A DNA stretch of 64,000 nt from Haematobia irritans (taxonomy: Eukaryota; Arthropoda; Insecta; Diptera; Muscidae), in NCBI RefSeq assembly GCF_050003625.1, contig NC_134397.1, positions 153,966,691 through 154,030,690 on the forward strand, written 5' to 3'. A program made the position numbers and the translations under genes. Shown here in pieces: positions 45,756 to 57,443 of this stretch (position 1 is the first letter of the stretch; the number at the start of each line of letters is the position of its first letter). The notes under the pieces are model-generated. The model had not been told where the DNA came from, made no database searches, and saw nothing but the letters and a program-made list of their open reading frames with translations.

Positions 45756-46179
45756 GACTATGAGCTATAGTCAGATTGACACAAAGCACCCATAGACATG
45801 TACTCCTTAATTTTCTTAAATATGCAACTGCGGTTTATCTCCCAGACCTATATGTTACCCCACAAATGCTTATGATTACTAATTCTGTAATGGTGGTTTA
45901 GGGTATGATATAGTCGGCCCCGCCCGACTTTCTACTTTACTTACTTGTTTATTTTTAATTTTTTTCTTTATTTTAATGGAAATTTTCCTTAAATCGAACA
46001 TATACGGAGGGAAGAAAATTTCAAAAAAACAATTCTTTAAGCAATGATTATGAACTTTCTTTTAATTAAAATTTCTTTATTAAAACAGAATTGTCCTAAA
46101 TATTGTGCACATTGCGTATCCTAAAATATAGGTTTTATAATCTTTCATATTAGGTCAAAATTTTTTTTTAGTGTAGCTT

Positions 46180-46318
46180 CATAAAATTAATGTTGAAGCT
46201 TGATTTCAACAGACAGACAGATATCGTTGGGTCGTCTTAGAATTTCACCCAATGGTCAATGCCTAAACATGTAATACCCCGCATCTCTATCATATGGTTG
46301 TGGTTATAACAATTTGCC
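46180..46318 (-). mobile_element. Inverted A-type head fragment (old)
   Basis: TTGATTTCAACAGACAGACA, GTCGTCTTAGAATTTCACCC and AATACCCCGCATCTCTATCA resemble the inverse of an A head. Monomers are absent. Confidence 0.5.
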
Positions 46319-47755
46319 TATGCTATATCCAACAATACTGAAGACAAGACCAAGGGATACATTCTTCCTTACCATTCAATTGATTATCTACATTGAGCAT
46401 TGACCACTATTATACTGAACATATTGAAGACTTGCAAATAATCCCCAGGATCATCATCGTCAACATCTTGATGATTAAAGAAATTTCGAGTCAATGTGCA
46501 ACAAGAATTATCAAAATGATGCCTTCATCATGTATTTGTTGTTACAACTCTGATTGATTGGAAAGTGGACTTCTTTCTTTCTTCCATCACATTCACTTCA
46601 ATTTGGTCGTTGAATCAGGGCGACAAAATAACCGAAATGGATTCCTTCATTCGTTTGTTTGTTCAAGTCACAACTTGACAATCACTATGACCATGAAATG
46701 AATGACCAAAATGGAATGAACGTATTCGAATGGATTCTGGTCATTGGAAACAACATCATTGGATGACATAAAATGTTTACCTGTTGTGTTACACCATCCA
46801 TACACATACGACATTCCTTCCGATCAATATCTGGACGAAGAAAATAAGAGAAAAAAACCATCGTTCTCTGATAATGTGCATATTCCATAGAGGGACACAT
46901 ACACACAGATTCATTTGGAGAATGTATCAATGCTTCTATATTTGCCAATTCCATGAAAGACTGACTGATTATTTTTTTTTTTTGTCTCCAAGCAATGGCT
47001 TCATTTTCATATTAAGAAAGAATGCAATTGGGATCTCCATTCATTTGATTTTTCGATAGAGGGCAACTATTCAGTGTAATTCATTGGGAATTTTTCAAAC
47101 AATAGCTCTAATTCGCAAATACACTCATAGTTATGGTTTGTTTCTTTTTTGGTCAGAATGCCAACATCAGGGAAAACAAACCGCATGTCCATTGAAATTA
47201 CGAAGAATAGCTAACTGCATACAGTTCGTAGTTGGGAAGAATATTTGACCACAATAGTAAATGGTTAGCACTGTTTTTCACAGATTCACTGGATATGAAA
47301 TACGACCAACGTCATGGGGTTATAATGAGGCATTGGGGTAGCATTGGAGTGTTAAAAAATGAATTTCTGTAACAAGTGTGAAATAGCTATAGCTGGATCG
47401 AGCCGATTTTGTGATCTGCTACAGTAACTCAATAGTCTATCAATTTATCAATATATAATCCGAGCAAAGATCGGAAACGGCTGCAATGGTTTTCTTGAAA
47501 TTTTCGGAGAACGTAAAGGTGATCATGTAGTGAAAATATTTTTCTTAAAATGTGCAGGGAAGATAGAGGGATGCCCCTAAGTACTTAATACTTTTGATAT
47601 TTGAACACGAGGGGAAGGAATTTAAATTTACATTTATTGATAGGCAACATGAGTGTGTTTCATTTTCAGGTATATGTTCGGACAGGCATCTTCCACGTGT
47701 CCGACATTCTAAAACAAGTTGTTATGATCAATTTTTTTTTTTAATAGTGAAAAAA
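46319..47755. other. Longest island of non-repetitive sequence; no recognised gene
   Basis: About 1.4 kb with more even base composition, free of arrays and DINE units. Open frames at 46685-46954 (minus) and 46784-47059 (plus) overlap and show no family signature. This is a reasonable place to look for conserved non-coding DNA. Confidence 0.4.
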
Positions 47756-47880
47756 TAATAATTCGACGATGTAACGAAGTCCGTCTGTATGTTGTCCGTC
47801 CGTATGATCACCCTATAGACTACAACCCTGCATTTATCGTACTGAATTTTGGAACATGTCTAGGCCACGGTCGTACCAAA
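47756..47880 (+). mobile_element. Mini-me core fragment
   Basis: GACGATGTAACGAAGTCCGT, then GTCCGTCCGTATGATCACCC and TGAATTTTGGAACATGTC: the core plus short GTCY tract and the first bases after it. No head or monomers. Confidence 0.5.
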
Positions 47881-48049
47881 AAATTACCAAAATTTGAAGA
47901 AAATTTTACCATGAAAAAATGAAAAATGAACTATGAAAAAAAGTTTTTCTTCAAATTGAGGAATGATCCCCCATATTTGCGAAAATTACAATGGTCTTTG
48001 ATATTTGATATTAATATGAATTAGTACAGAATTAACACGAAAATTAAAA

Positions 48050-49540
48050 TTTTTAAAAATATTGAATTACAAAAAATTTTCTCAAAATGTTATTCCTACA
48101 GAATAGTTTTATTTACACAGAAATTTTTCATATTTTTTTTATTAGAAAATTTTCTAAATATTTTTTAATAGACAATTTTCTCAATTTTTTGTAATAGAAA
48201 ATTTTCTCAATTTTTTTTAATAGAAAAATTTCCTAAAATTGTATTTCTATAGATTTTTCCAAATGTTATTCCCCAAAAAAATTTTCTCAAAATTTTATTT
48301 CAATAGAAAATTTTCTGAAAATTTTATTTCTTTAAAAAATTTTCTCAAAATTTTTTTTTCTATAGCAAATTTTGTCTAAAATTTCTTAATTCTATAGAAA
48401 ATTTTTTCAAAATTTTATTTCTGTAGAAAATTTTGTCAAAATTTTATTTCTGTAGAAAACTTTGGCAAAATTTTAGTTCTATAAAAAATTTTATTTCTGT
48501 AGAAAATTTTGTCAAAATTTTATTTCTATAGAAAATTTTGTCAAAATTTCATTTTTGTAGAAAATGTTATCAATATTTCTATAGTAATAGAATTTAATAT
48601 GAAAATTTCTCAATTTTTTTAAATAGGAAAATTTCCTAAAATTTTATTTCTATAGAAAAAATTTTCCAAATGTTATTCCCCAAAAAAATTTTCCCAAAAT
48701 TTTATTTCAATAGAAAATTTTCTCAAAATGTTATTTCTTTTCAAAATTTTCTCAAATTTTTTTTCTATAGCAAATTTGTCTAACATTTTTTAGTTCTATA
48801 GAAATTTTTGTCAAAATTTTAGTTCTATAGAAAATTTTTTTAAACTTTTATTTCTGTAGAAAACTTTGGCAAAATTTTAAATCTATAAAAAAATTTTATT
48901 TCTTTAGGAAATTTTGTCAAAATTTTATTTCTATAGAAAACTTTGTCAAAATTTCATTTTTGTAGAAAATGTTATCAATATTTCTATAGTAATAGAATTT
49001 AATATAAAATTTTCTCAATTTTTTTTTTAATAGAAAAATTTCTTAATATTTTATTTCTATAGAAAAATTTTTCCAAATGTTATTCCCCAAAAAAAAATTC
49101 TCAAAATTTTATTTCAATAGAAAATTTTCTCAAAATTTTATTTCTTTAGAAATTTTTCTAAAATTTTTTTTCTATAGCAAATTTTGTCTAAAATTTTTTA
49201 GTTCTATAGAAAATTTTGTCAAAATTTTAGTTCTATAGAAAATGTTTTCAAACTTTTATTTCTGTAGAAAATTTTGGCAAAATTTTAAATCTATAAAAAA
49301 TTTTATTTCTTTAGGAAATTTTGTCAAAATTTTATTTCTATAGAAAACTTTGTCAAAATTTCATTTTTGTAGAAAATGTTATCAATATTTCTATAGAAAA
49401 TTTTCCAAAATGTATAGCAAATTTTCTCAAAATTTTATTGGTATAGAACATATTTTTAAAATTTCAATTGAATAGAATATTGTTTCCAAATGTTATTCGT
49501 TTGAAAATTTTCTCAAAATTGTATTTCTATAGAACATTTT
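48050..49540. repeat. 29-bp minisatellite array with a 407-bp higher-order repeat
   Basis: Units with both TTCTC and TTGTC spacers. The unusual TTATTCCCC variant sits at 48266, 48673 and 49080, exactly 407 bp apart (14 units). The surrounding variants recur in the same order, so there are three tandem copies of a 14-unit block. Confidence 0.9.
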
Positions 49541-49681
49541 TATACCCTTCACCACTACTGTGGTACAGGGTATAATAAGTTTGTGCATTTGTATGTAACG
49601 CCCAGAAGGAAAAGTCTGAGACCCATCGTTTAGTATACCGATCGTCTTAGAATTAAATTCTGAGTCGATTTAGCGATGTCC

Positions 49682-49727
<46 letters not shown>

Positions 49728-51082
49728 CTGTCTGTCTGTTGATGTATTTTTGTGTGCAAAGTACAGCTCGCAGTTTAAGTCCGATTGTCCTAAAATTTGG
49801 TATAGGGTCCTATTTCGGCTCAAAGACGATCCCTATTGATTTTGGAAAAAATCGGTTCAGATTTAGATATAGCTGCCATATATATTTTTCACCGATCTGG
49901 TCATAATTGGCGTGTATATCAACCGATCGTCCTCAAATTCCGTACATCCGAATATTTTATAGGTCTCGAAAAACTTGCAAAATATCAGCCAAATCGGTTC
50001 AGATTTAGATATAGCTCCCATATATAGCTTTCGCCCGATTTACACTCATTTGCCCACAGAGGCCAATTTTGTGCTCCGATTTAGTTGAAATTTTGCATAG
50101 GGAGTAGAATTAGCATTGTAACTATGCGTGCCAAATTTGGTTGAAATCGCTTCAGATTTTGATATATCTCCCATATATAGCTTTCGCCCGATTTACACTC
50201 ATATGACCACAGAGGCCAATTTTTAACTCCGATTTAGTTGAAATTTTGCACAGGGTGTAGAATTAGCATTGTAGCCATGCGTGCCAAATTTGGTTGAAAT
50301 CGGTTCAGATTTAGATATATCTCCCATATATAGCTTTCGCCCGATTTACACACATATGACCACAGAGGCCAATTTTTAACTCCGATTTAGTTGAAATTTT
50401 GCATAGGGAGTAGAATTAGCATTGTTACTATGCGTGCCAAATTTGGTTGAAATCGGTTCAGATTTGGATATATCTCCCATATATAGCTTTCGCCCGATTT
50501 ACACACATATGACCACAGAGGCCAATTTTTAACTCCGATTTAGTTGAAATTTTGCACAGGGTGTAGAATTAGCATTGTAGCCATGCGTGCCAAATTTGGT
50601 TAAAATCGGTTCAGATTTAGATATAGCTCCCATATATATGTTTTTCTGATTTCGACAAAAATGGTCAAAATACCAACATTTGCCTTGTAAAATCGCCACT
50701 GCTTAGTCCAAAATTGGTAAAAATGACTAATTTTCCGAAACTTCTAATACATATATATCGAGCGATAAATCACAAACAAACTTTTGCGAAGTTTCCTTAA
50801 AATTGCTTCAGATTTACATGTTCCCATATTTTTTTACTAACATTGTGTTCCACCCTAGTCCATTAACCGACTTAAATTTTGAGTCTATAGATTTTGTAAA
50901 AGTCTATCAAATTCTGTCCAAATCGAGTGATATTTAAATGTATGTATTTGGGACAAACATTTATATATAGCACCCAACACATTTGACGGATGTGATATGC
51001 TATCGAAAATTTAGATCTACAAAGTGGTGGAGGGTATAATATAGTCGGCCCCGCCCGACTTTAGACTTTCCTTACTGGTTTT
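49535..51082 (+). mobile_element. B-type DINE-1/mini-me element, copy 2 (complete)
   Basis: Inserted in a 29-bp array. Head TATACCCTTCACCACTACTG, a GTCTGTCTG tract at 49677-49739, and 153-bp monomers (TATATAGCTTTCGCCCGATT at 50021, 50174, 50327, 50480). The tail is GTGGTGGAGGGTATAATATA with a GTCGGCCCCGCCCGACTTT hairpin and CTTTCCTTACTGGTTTT. Short inverted matches such as TATACCCT/AGGGTATA join head and tail. No ORF. Confidence 0.85.
49677..49739. repeat. (GTCY)n microsatellite in B copy 2
   Basis: About 15 GTCT/GTCC tetranucleotides in the standard mini-me position. It is the longest such tract in the window. Confidence 0.92.
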
Positions 51083-51265
51083 GTATAGAAAATTTTTGCA
51101 AAATTTTATCTCTTTAGCAAATTTTCTCAAATTGTTATTTCTTTAGAAAATTTTCTCAAATTTTTATTTCTATACTAAATTTTTGCAAAATTTTATTTCT
51201 ATAGAAAATTTTTGCAAATTTTTTATTTCTATAGGAAATTTTTGCAAAATTTTATTTCTATAGGA
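51083..51265. repeat. 29-bp array segment (TTTGC variant)
   Basis: Units with TTTTTGCAAAATTTTATTTC. Continuous in sequence type with 53185-53325 once the C element between them is removed. Confidence 0.85.
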
Positions 51266-53184
51266 ATTTTTATACCCACCACCATAGAATAATGATGGGG
51301 GTATAATAAGTTTGTCATTCTGTTTGTAACAAATCGAAATATCGATTTCCGACTATATAAAGTATATATATTCTTGATCAGGGAAAAAATCTAAGACGAT
51401 ATAAGCATGTCCGTCTGTCTGTCTGTCTGTTGTAATCATGCTGCAGCCTTCAATAATGGCGCTATCGTCCTGAAATTTGGCACAGATTCGTTTCTTGTTT
51501 GCAGGCAGGTCAAGTTCGCAGATGGGCTATATCGGTCCAAGTTCTCATATAGTCCCCATATAAACCGACCTTCCGATTTGGGGTCTTGGGCTTATGAAAA
51601 CCGTAGTTTTTATCCAATTTGCCTGAAACTAGAAATCGAGAGGTATTCTAGGACCATTAAAAAGGAGTGCCGAAAATGGTACCTATCGTCCATGTTTCGA
51701 TATAGTCCCCATATACACCGATCTCCCGATTTTCTTCTTGGGCTTCTAGAAACTGTATTTACTAACCCATTTGCCTGAAATTGAAAATCTAGAGGTATTT
51801 TATGACCATAAAAAGGTGCGTCAAAAATGGGGTGTATCCGTCCATGTTTCGGTGTGGCCCCCATATAGACCGATCTCCCGATTTTTCTTCTTGGGCTTCT
51901 AGAAACTGTATTTACTAACCGATTTGCCTCAAATTGGAAATCTAGAGGTATTTTATGACCATAAAAAGGTGTGTCAAAAATGGGGTTCATGTTTCGGGGT
52001 CCATGTTTCGGTGTGGCTCCCATATAGACCGATCTCCCGATTTTACTTCTTGGGCTTCTGGAAACCGTATTATCAATCCGATTTACTTGAAATTTGAAAT
52101 CTAAAAGTATTTTAGTACCAAAAATTGGTGTAGCAGAAATAGCGCATATTGGTGTATCTGTTGGTATAGCCCACATATAGACCTATCTCTCCATTTTACT
52201 TCTTGGGCGTCAAGAAACTGTATTTATTATCCCATTTTCCTGAAATTGAAAATCTTGAGGCATTTTGGACCACAACTAGGTGTGTCGTAAATGGGGTGTC
52301 GATATTTTGGTGTAGCCGGTCGATGTTTTGGTGTAGCCCCCATATTGACCGATCTCCCGACTTTACATCTTGGGTTTCTAAAATCCGTAGTTTTTATCCA
52401 AAAGGTGTGCCAAATTGTGATTATTGGTCCATGTTTGGGTATAGCCCCCATAAAGAGTGATCTATCGACTATACATTTTGGGCTTCTAGAATTCGTAGTT
52501 TTAACCCGTATTGGTGCATGTTTTGGTATAGCCTCCATATAGACCAACCTCCAAAATTTAATTCTTGGGCTGCTGGAATATGTAGTTTTTATCCACTTTG
52601 CCTGAAATTACAAACCTAGAGGTATTTTAGGACCACAAATATGTCAACCGAATATGGTGTGTATCGATCCATGTTTTGGTATAGCCCCAATCTCTTGATT
52701 TATCTTCTTCTAGAAACCGCAGTTTTCATCAAAAATCGGTATCGCATTTATTTTTACCGGTTCATTTGTTTAGGCATCGATAGAAATATATAAAAATTAC
52801 ATGAAACTGAAAGCAAATGTTCCAGATTTTAGTCCTCGTAACCATTTAAATAATGGCGGTAAAAATCTAAAAATTTAAGATTTTTAAATCAAGGCTTTCT
52901 TTCATCAATTATACGATATGTTTATGTTTTCTCTAAAATTCAAGCAAAATTGGTTCTTATAAATCCAGAATCTGGTCTAATCTTAATCGGTAGAATCTTT
53001 AAATTTATCTTCGGGAAGCGTACTAGTTGAACTTATCTGCTTGGGTGAATATCTGTCGTCATCAAACCCACTGAAATTCTATATATTATCAAGTAACCCG
53101 CAACGATGAAAAGTTTTCAAAGGAAAATATAATATTTGATTCATGGTGGTGGGTGGCCGAACTTACTACTGTATATACTTGTTT
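51266..53184 (+). mobile_element. C-type DINE-1/mini-me element, copy 4
   Basis: Head TTTTTATACCCACCACCATA, CATGTCCGTCTGTCTGTCTG at 51407-51426, monomers with CCCCATATAGACCGATCTCC and a long unique 3' part. The tail has CATGGTGGTGGGTGGCCGAA, shortened relative to copy 3, and ends TATATACTTGTTTT. Removing it restores an intact array unit (GGAATTTTTGCAAAA), so the insertion went into a T run. Confidence 0.85.
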
Positions 53185-53325
53185 TGCAAAATTTTGTTTC
53201 TATAGAAAATTTTTGCAAAATTTCATTTCTATAGAAAATTTTTGCAAAATGTTATTTCTACAGAAAATTTTTACAAAATTTCATTTCTATAGAAAATTTT
53301 TGCAAAATTTAGCAAAACTTTATTT
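53185..53325. repeat. 29-bp array segment, right of C copy 4
   Basis: TTTCTATAGAAAATTTTTGC units, the same variant as at 51083-51265. Confidence 0.85.
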
Positions 53326-53365
53326 GTATTTGCCGAAATCAGATACACAGTTTCCGCGATAATAA

Positions 53366-53899
53366 CCCAGCAAAACAAATTGGAAGTTCTTCTTAAGGCA
53401 CAACTTTAAAAGCACTTCCAAAAATGTCCTCCCAAAGATGTTCTTTATTTTAACTGCACAGGAAGTTCATTTGAGTCAATTTTTATAACTCGCTTTTTTC
53501 ATATTTTTAATGGGTTAAAAACAGATTAAAAATTAATAAAATAGCGCAAATTATTTAAATTTTGCCGAAAAAAAATGCTAAATCCTTTCTAGAAAAATTG
53601 CGAATTTTTGAAAATATTTGATGTCAAACGTTCCAGACAAGCGTTATAATGCATTAAAAATCATAAAAAAAAATTTAAAAATTATTTATTTGCCAAAATA
53701 TCACAAAATTTCTTTATTCACATCCAAATCACTGGATTCGCATCACACCTTAGGAAGTGATGCAAATTCAGTGCAACGGCTGATGAGATGGTGGACATCC
53801 GTCCTATGACAAGCCCTTGTTAAAATCATCGCTTCTGCGCCAATTTTGCACCACTTCCGGATCCAAAAAGAACATTTTCACTACGTTTTTTTTGCTGGG
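53366..53899 (-). mobile_element. Family G inverted-repeat element, second copy
   Basis: 534 bp, CCCAGCAAAACAAATT to TTTTTTTTGCTGGG, flanked by AA on both sides. In reverse orientation it aligns along its length with 1217-1745 (for example CACTTCCGGATCCAAAAAGA near the right end). No transposase. Confidence 0.75.
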
Positions 53900-53919
53900 A
53901 ACATCCACATCCCAAAATA

Positions 53920-54115
53920 AATGCATTTTTATGAATTTTAGGTCACCATATTCCTTCTCTGGGGGCAGGCACCGCAATGTTTTCCTATTCGCCTGAGATT
54001 GGAAATCTATAGAAGTTTTCGGTCCACAAATACATAGGTATGTTGAGTATGGTGTGCTTCCGTCCATGCTTTGGTATAGCCCACATGGAACCACCGTGGT
54101 GCTATGGAAATTCTG
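53920..54115 (+). mobile_element. C-type monomer fragment
   Basis: CGCCTGAGATTGGAAATCTA, TTTCGGTCCACAAATACATA and CATGCTTTGGTATAGCCCAC correspond to C monomer sequence. No head or tail. Confidence 0.55.
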
Positions 54116-55027
54116 ATTTGAGACTTCGGGATACTCAAGAAATACACACGAGGGTCTTCTCGTATAAGAATATTATTTAAAAAATCGATTTTTTATCAAT
54201 CGCTTGTAGAAAAATTCTATAGCAACGATTTTACAAAAATTTCACTTGTTTTCTATTTAGCTCAACTTTTTAAAGCAAATATTGAACATTTGTTTCTATT
54301 GAATGTTTGCTTTTGGTTTTCAGTGGTTAGCTCGTAAAGCTGCCCTCTGCCAAAGCCATCCCTCTAGCCATATGGTTAGCTCCCAATTTTCTTCCTTTCT
54401 GTAGTTTTTAGGACGAAAAACAGAATTGCAATTCGGTTCTTGTGGCCATGTGACTCAATTTTGGTCTCGTCATGCCATAGACATTTGCATAGAGTCCGTT
54501 TTTCGAGGCAAAAGTAATTTCCATCATTGTCAATGGCCATGGAAAAGAGACAAAATATTCTAAGAAAAAGAAAAAAAAAAGACTATAGGGATACTGAAGA
54601 GGAAATGCATATACCACCACATACCTGATGGCGAATTCCAATGAATGTCAATTGAATGGTGTCATTGTGGTGTGAAAAAAAAATGGGAAAATCTCTCTCT
54701 TTAAGGGATATGGACAATAGTAAAAAAGATGGCTATGAAGGGATATAGTAGAATAGTGATTCGATTCGATAATCGTAGGGAATATTGTATCAGCAAAAAT
54801 AATCGATATTTGAAGCTAATAGCGATTTTAGAGAATTTCTTTAAATACGAAGCAATTCGATTTTTTTTAAAGTCTTCGCATATAAAGGGATAGCTAATAT
54901 AGGAAACAAATTCATAAACACAGAACAAATTTTCATCAAAATATTTTAATTGAATTTTAAAAAATTGAATTGATTCAATACATTTTTTAATTAGAAAACA
55001 GAAAAAAAAATCAATCACAAGCATTAA
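54116..55027. other. Non-repetitive sequence; no recognised gene
   Basis: About 900 bp with short open frames lacking motifs. I see no splice, RNA or terminal-repeat signature. Confidence 0.35.
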
Positions 55028-55029
55028 TA

Positions 55030-56291
55030 ACAGGTCGGCTGATAAGTGGTCTAACAAAGAAAAACACATTTTTTTGTCAAAATTCGTTTTTATTATTCAA
55101 CATAGTTCCCTTCAAGAGCGATACAACGATTACAACGACCTTCCAAGTTTTTGATACCATTTTGGTAGTACTCCTCCGGTTTTGCCTCAAAATAGGCCTC
55201 AGTTTCGGCGATCACCTCTTCATTGCTGCCAAATTTTTTCCCTGCGAGCATCCTTTTGAGGTCTTAGAACAAGAAAAAATCGCTGGGACCAGATTTGAGG
55301 AATACGGTGGGTGGGGAAGCAATTCGAAGCCCAATTCATGAATTTTTGCCATCGTTCTCAATGACTTGTGGCTCAATGCGTTGTCTTTGTGGAACAACAC
55401 TTTTTTCTTCTCATATGGGGCCGTTTTGCCGCGATTTCGACCTTCAAACGGTCCAATAACGCCATATAATAGTCACTGTTGATAGTTTTTCCCTTCTCAC
55501 GATAATCGATAAAAATTATTCCATGCGTATCCCAAAAACCAGAGGCCATTACTTTGCCAGCGGACTTTTGAGTCTTTCCACGCTTCGGAGACGGTTCACC
55601 GGTCGCTGTTCACTCAGCCGACTGTCGATTGGACTCAGGAGTGTAGTGATGGAGACATGTTTCATCCATTGTCACATATCGACGGAAAAACTCGGGTGTA
55701 TTACGAGTTAACAGCTACAAACACCGTTCAGAATCATCAACACGTTGTTGGTTTTGGTCAAATGTGAGCTCGCGCGGCACCCATTTTGCACAGAGCTTCC
55801 GCATATCCAAATATTGATGAATGATATGACCAACACGTTCCTTTGATATCTTTAAGGCCTCTGCTATCTCGATCAACTTCATTTTACGGTCATTCAAAAT
55901 CATTTTGTGGATTTTTTTGATGTTTTCGTCGGTAACCACCTCTTTCGGGCGTCCACTGCGTTCACCGTCCTCCGTGCTCATTTCACCACGCTTGAATTTT
56001 GCATACCAATCAATTATTGTTGATTTCCCTGGGCCGAGACCGGAAACTCATTATCAAGCCAAGTTTTTGCTTCCACCGTATTTTTTCTCTTCAAAAAACA
56101 GTATTTTATCAAAACACGAAATTCCTTTTTTCCATTTTTTTCACAATAACAAAAGTTGCTTCACAAATTGACTTACAGACTTTAAATTTTGAAACGAATC
56201 ATTTGAAGGTTGGTACTATATAAAAATAATATGCATTTAATACTAGCGACGCCATCTATGTGTCAGACATGGAACTTATGAGCCAACCTGT
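55030..56291 (-). mobile_element. Irritans-type mariner, copy 2 (full length, decayed)
   Basis: Left end ACAGGTCGGCTGATAAGT and right end ACTTATGAGCCAACCTGT, flanked by TA (55028-55029 and 56292-56293). 1262 bp, close to the usual full length. The inverted repeats are mutated, unlike the perfect ends of copy 1. It borders a C element directly at its right side. Confidence 0.9.
55093..56135 (-). pseudogene. Decayed irritans-type mariner transposase
   Basis: Full coding span on the minus strand, from ATG at 56135 to TAA at 55093-55095, about 348 codons, the family length. Fragments are still readable: SGRPKEVVTDENIKKIHKMI in the N-terminal half (55715-55981), and KSLRTMAKIHELGFELLPHP in the C-terminal half (55212-55400). 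The first catalytic segment (TMDET) is visible around 55663-55675. Frameshifts scatter the frame. At the third catalytic site a one-base loss turns SPDLAPSD into SSNLVPAI. The copy is dead but supplies the two segments missing from the copy at 4781-5581. Confidence 0.87.
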
Positions 56292-56293
56292 TA

Positions 56294-57215
56294 TTCTTGA
56301 TCAGGTAGAAATTCTAAGATGATATAACCATGTCCGTCTGTCTGGCTGTCTGTCTGTTGTAATCACGCTACAGTCTTCTATAATGAAGCAATCATGCTGA
56401 AATTTTGCACAAGCTCGTCTTTTGTCTGCTGACAGGTCAAGTTCGAAGATGGGCTATATCAGTCCAGGTTTTGATATTGTCCCCATATAAACCGGATTTT
56501 TATAGAAACCGTAGTTTTTATCGAATTTGCCTGAAATTGAAAATCTAGAGGTATTTTAGGACCATAAATAGGTGTGCCGAAAATGGTGATTATCGGTCCA
56601 TGATGTGGTATAGCCCTCATATAGGCCGATCTCTCGATTTTAGTTCTTGGGCTTCTAGAATCCGTAGTTTTGATGCAATTTGCTTAAAATTGAAAATCTG
56701 AAGGTATTTTAGGACCATAAACAGGTTTTTCAAAAATGGTGAGTATCAGTATTTGATATAGCCCGATCTCCAGATTTTACTTCTTGTTCTTCTGGAAACC
56801 ATAGTTTATATCCAATTTGCATGAAAATCTAGAGTTTTTTAGCACTATCAATAGGTGTGCTGAATATATTGTGCATCGGTACAGGTTTTTATGTAGCCCC
56901 CTTAAAAACCGGCCCGATTTGGTGTCTAGATTCTACAGCCGCCATATAGATCGATATAGAAGGCGCACTCATCATGAAAATTTCTTGAAACTAAATGTAA
57001 AATTTCAGGTAAAATTGTTAAATATATCTTCTCGAAGCGTACTGGTTGAATTGATCTACTTGCGAGAATATTTGTCATAAAATCCCCTGAAATTCTATAT
57101 CTATTCAAGTAAGACGCTACGACGAAGAATTTTCAGAGGAAACTATTATATTTGATTCATGGTAGTGGGTACTTAAGATTCGGTCCCGCCGAACATACAG
57201 CTGTATGTACTTGTT
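56294..57215 (+). mobile_element. C-type DINE-1/mini-me element, copy 5, 5'-truncated
   Basis: Begins at the core (TTCTTGATCAGGTAGAAATT) right at the mariner's TA, with GTCTGTCTGGCTGTCTGTCT at 56336-56355, then monomers. The tail is CATGGTAGTGGGTACTTAAG and CTGTATGTACTTGTTT. The expected head is not found on the other side of the mariner. Confidence 0.75.
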
Positions 57216-57223
57216 TAATTTTA

Positions 57224-57264
57224 TCCTTCGCCTGGACGTAGGATAGAACCTCGAGCCGATGTAA
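57224..57264 (-). mobile_element. Possible fragment of a second tRNA-derived SINE
   Basis: CCTTCGCCTGGACGTAGGAT followed by AGAACCTCGAGCC resembles 63921-63951 (CCTTTCGTCTGGACCGAGAA). Its complement has a degenerate B box (GGTTCTATCC). Short and diverged, so tentative. Confidence 0.3.
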
Positions 57265-57443
57265 AGAAACTTTATTTAGCAGAAACAAACTCTTTTGGAA
57301 ATGAAAATAATAAAAATTCCAAAAATGTTCGAAAAGATGTTCGGCATTACACATTTTTGTACCCTCCACCATAGGATGGGGGGTATATTATCTTTGTCAT
57401 TCCGTTTGTAACACATCGAAATATTGCTCTAAGACCCCATTAA

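Larger units (their letters stand above)
40072..45950 (+). mobile_element. D-type DINE-1/mini-me element containing a nested LINE
   Basis: Head TTTTTATACCCTAAACCACA, a GTCCGTCCGTCTGTCC tract near 40219, and monomers with CATATATATG and CGCCCGATTTT. CAT starts at 40531, 40684 and 40837 are 153 bp apart. A LINE (from about 40883) splits it. The far end at 45890-45950 reads GTGGTTTAGGGTATGATATA, GTCGGCCCCGCCCGAC and TTACTTGTTT. TACCCTAAACCAC in the head is the exact inverse of GTGGTTTAGGGTA in the tail, which ties the two halves together across 5.8 kb. A 29-bp array and module E lie between LINE and tail. Confidence 0.75.

Noticed and set aside
46685..47059. Overlapping frames in the plain island as candidate exons
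   Set aside because: They overlap on opposite strands, lack family motifs, and have no clear splice sites that I could defend.
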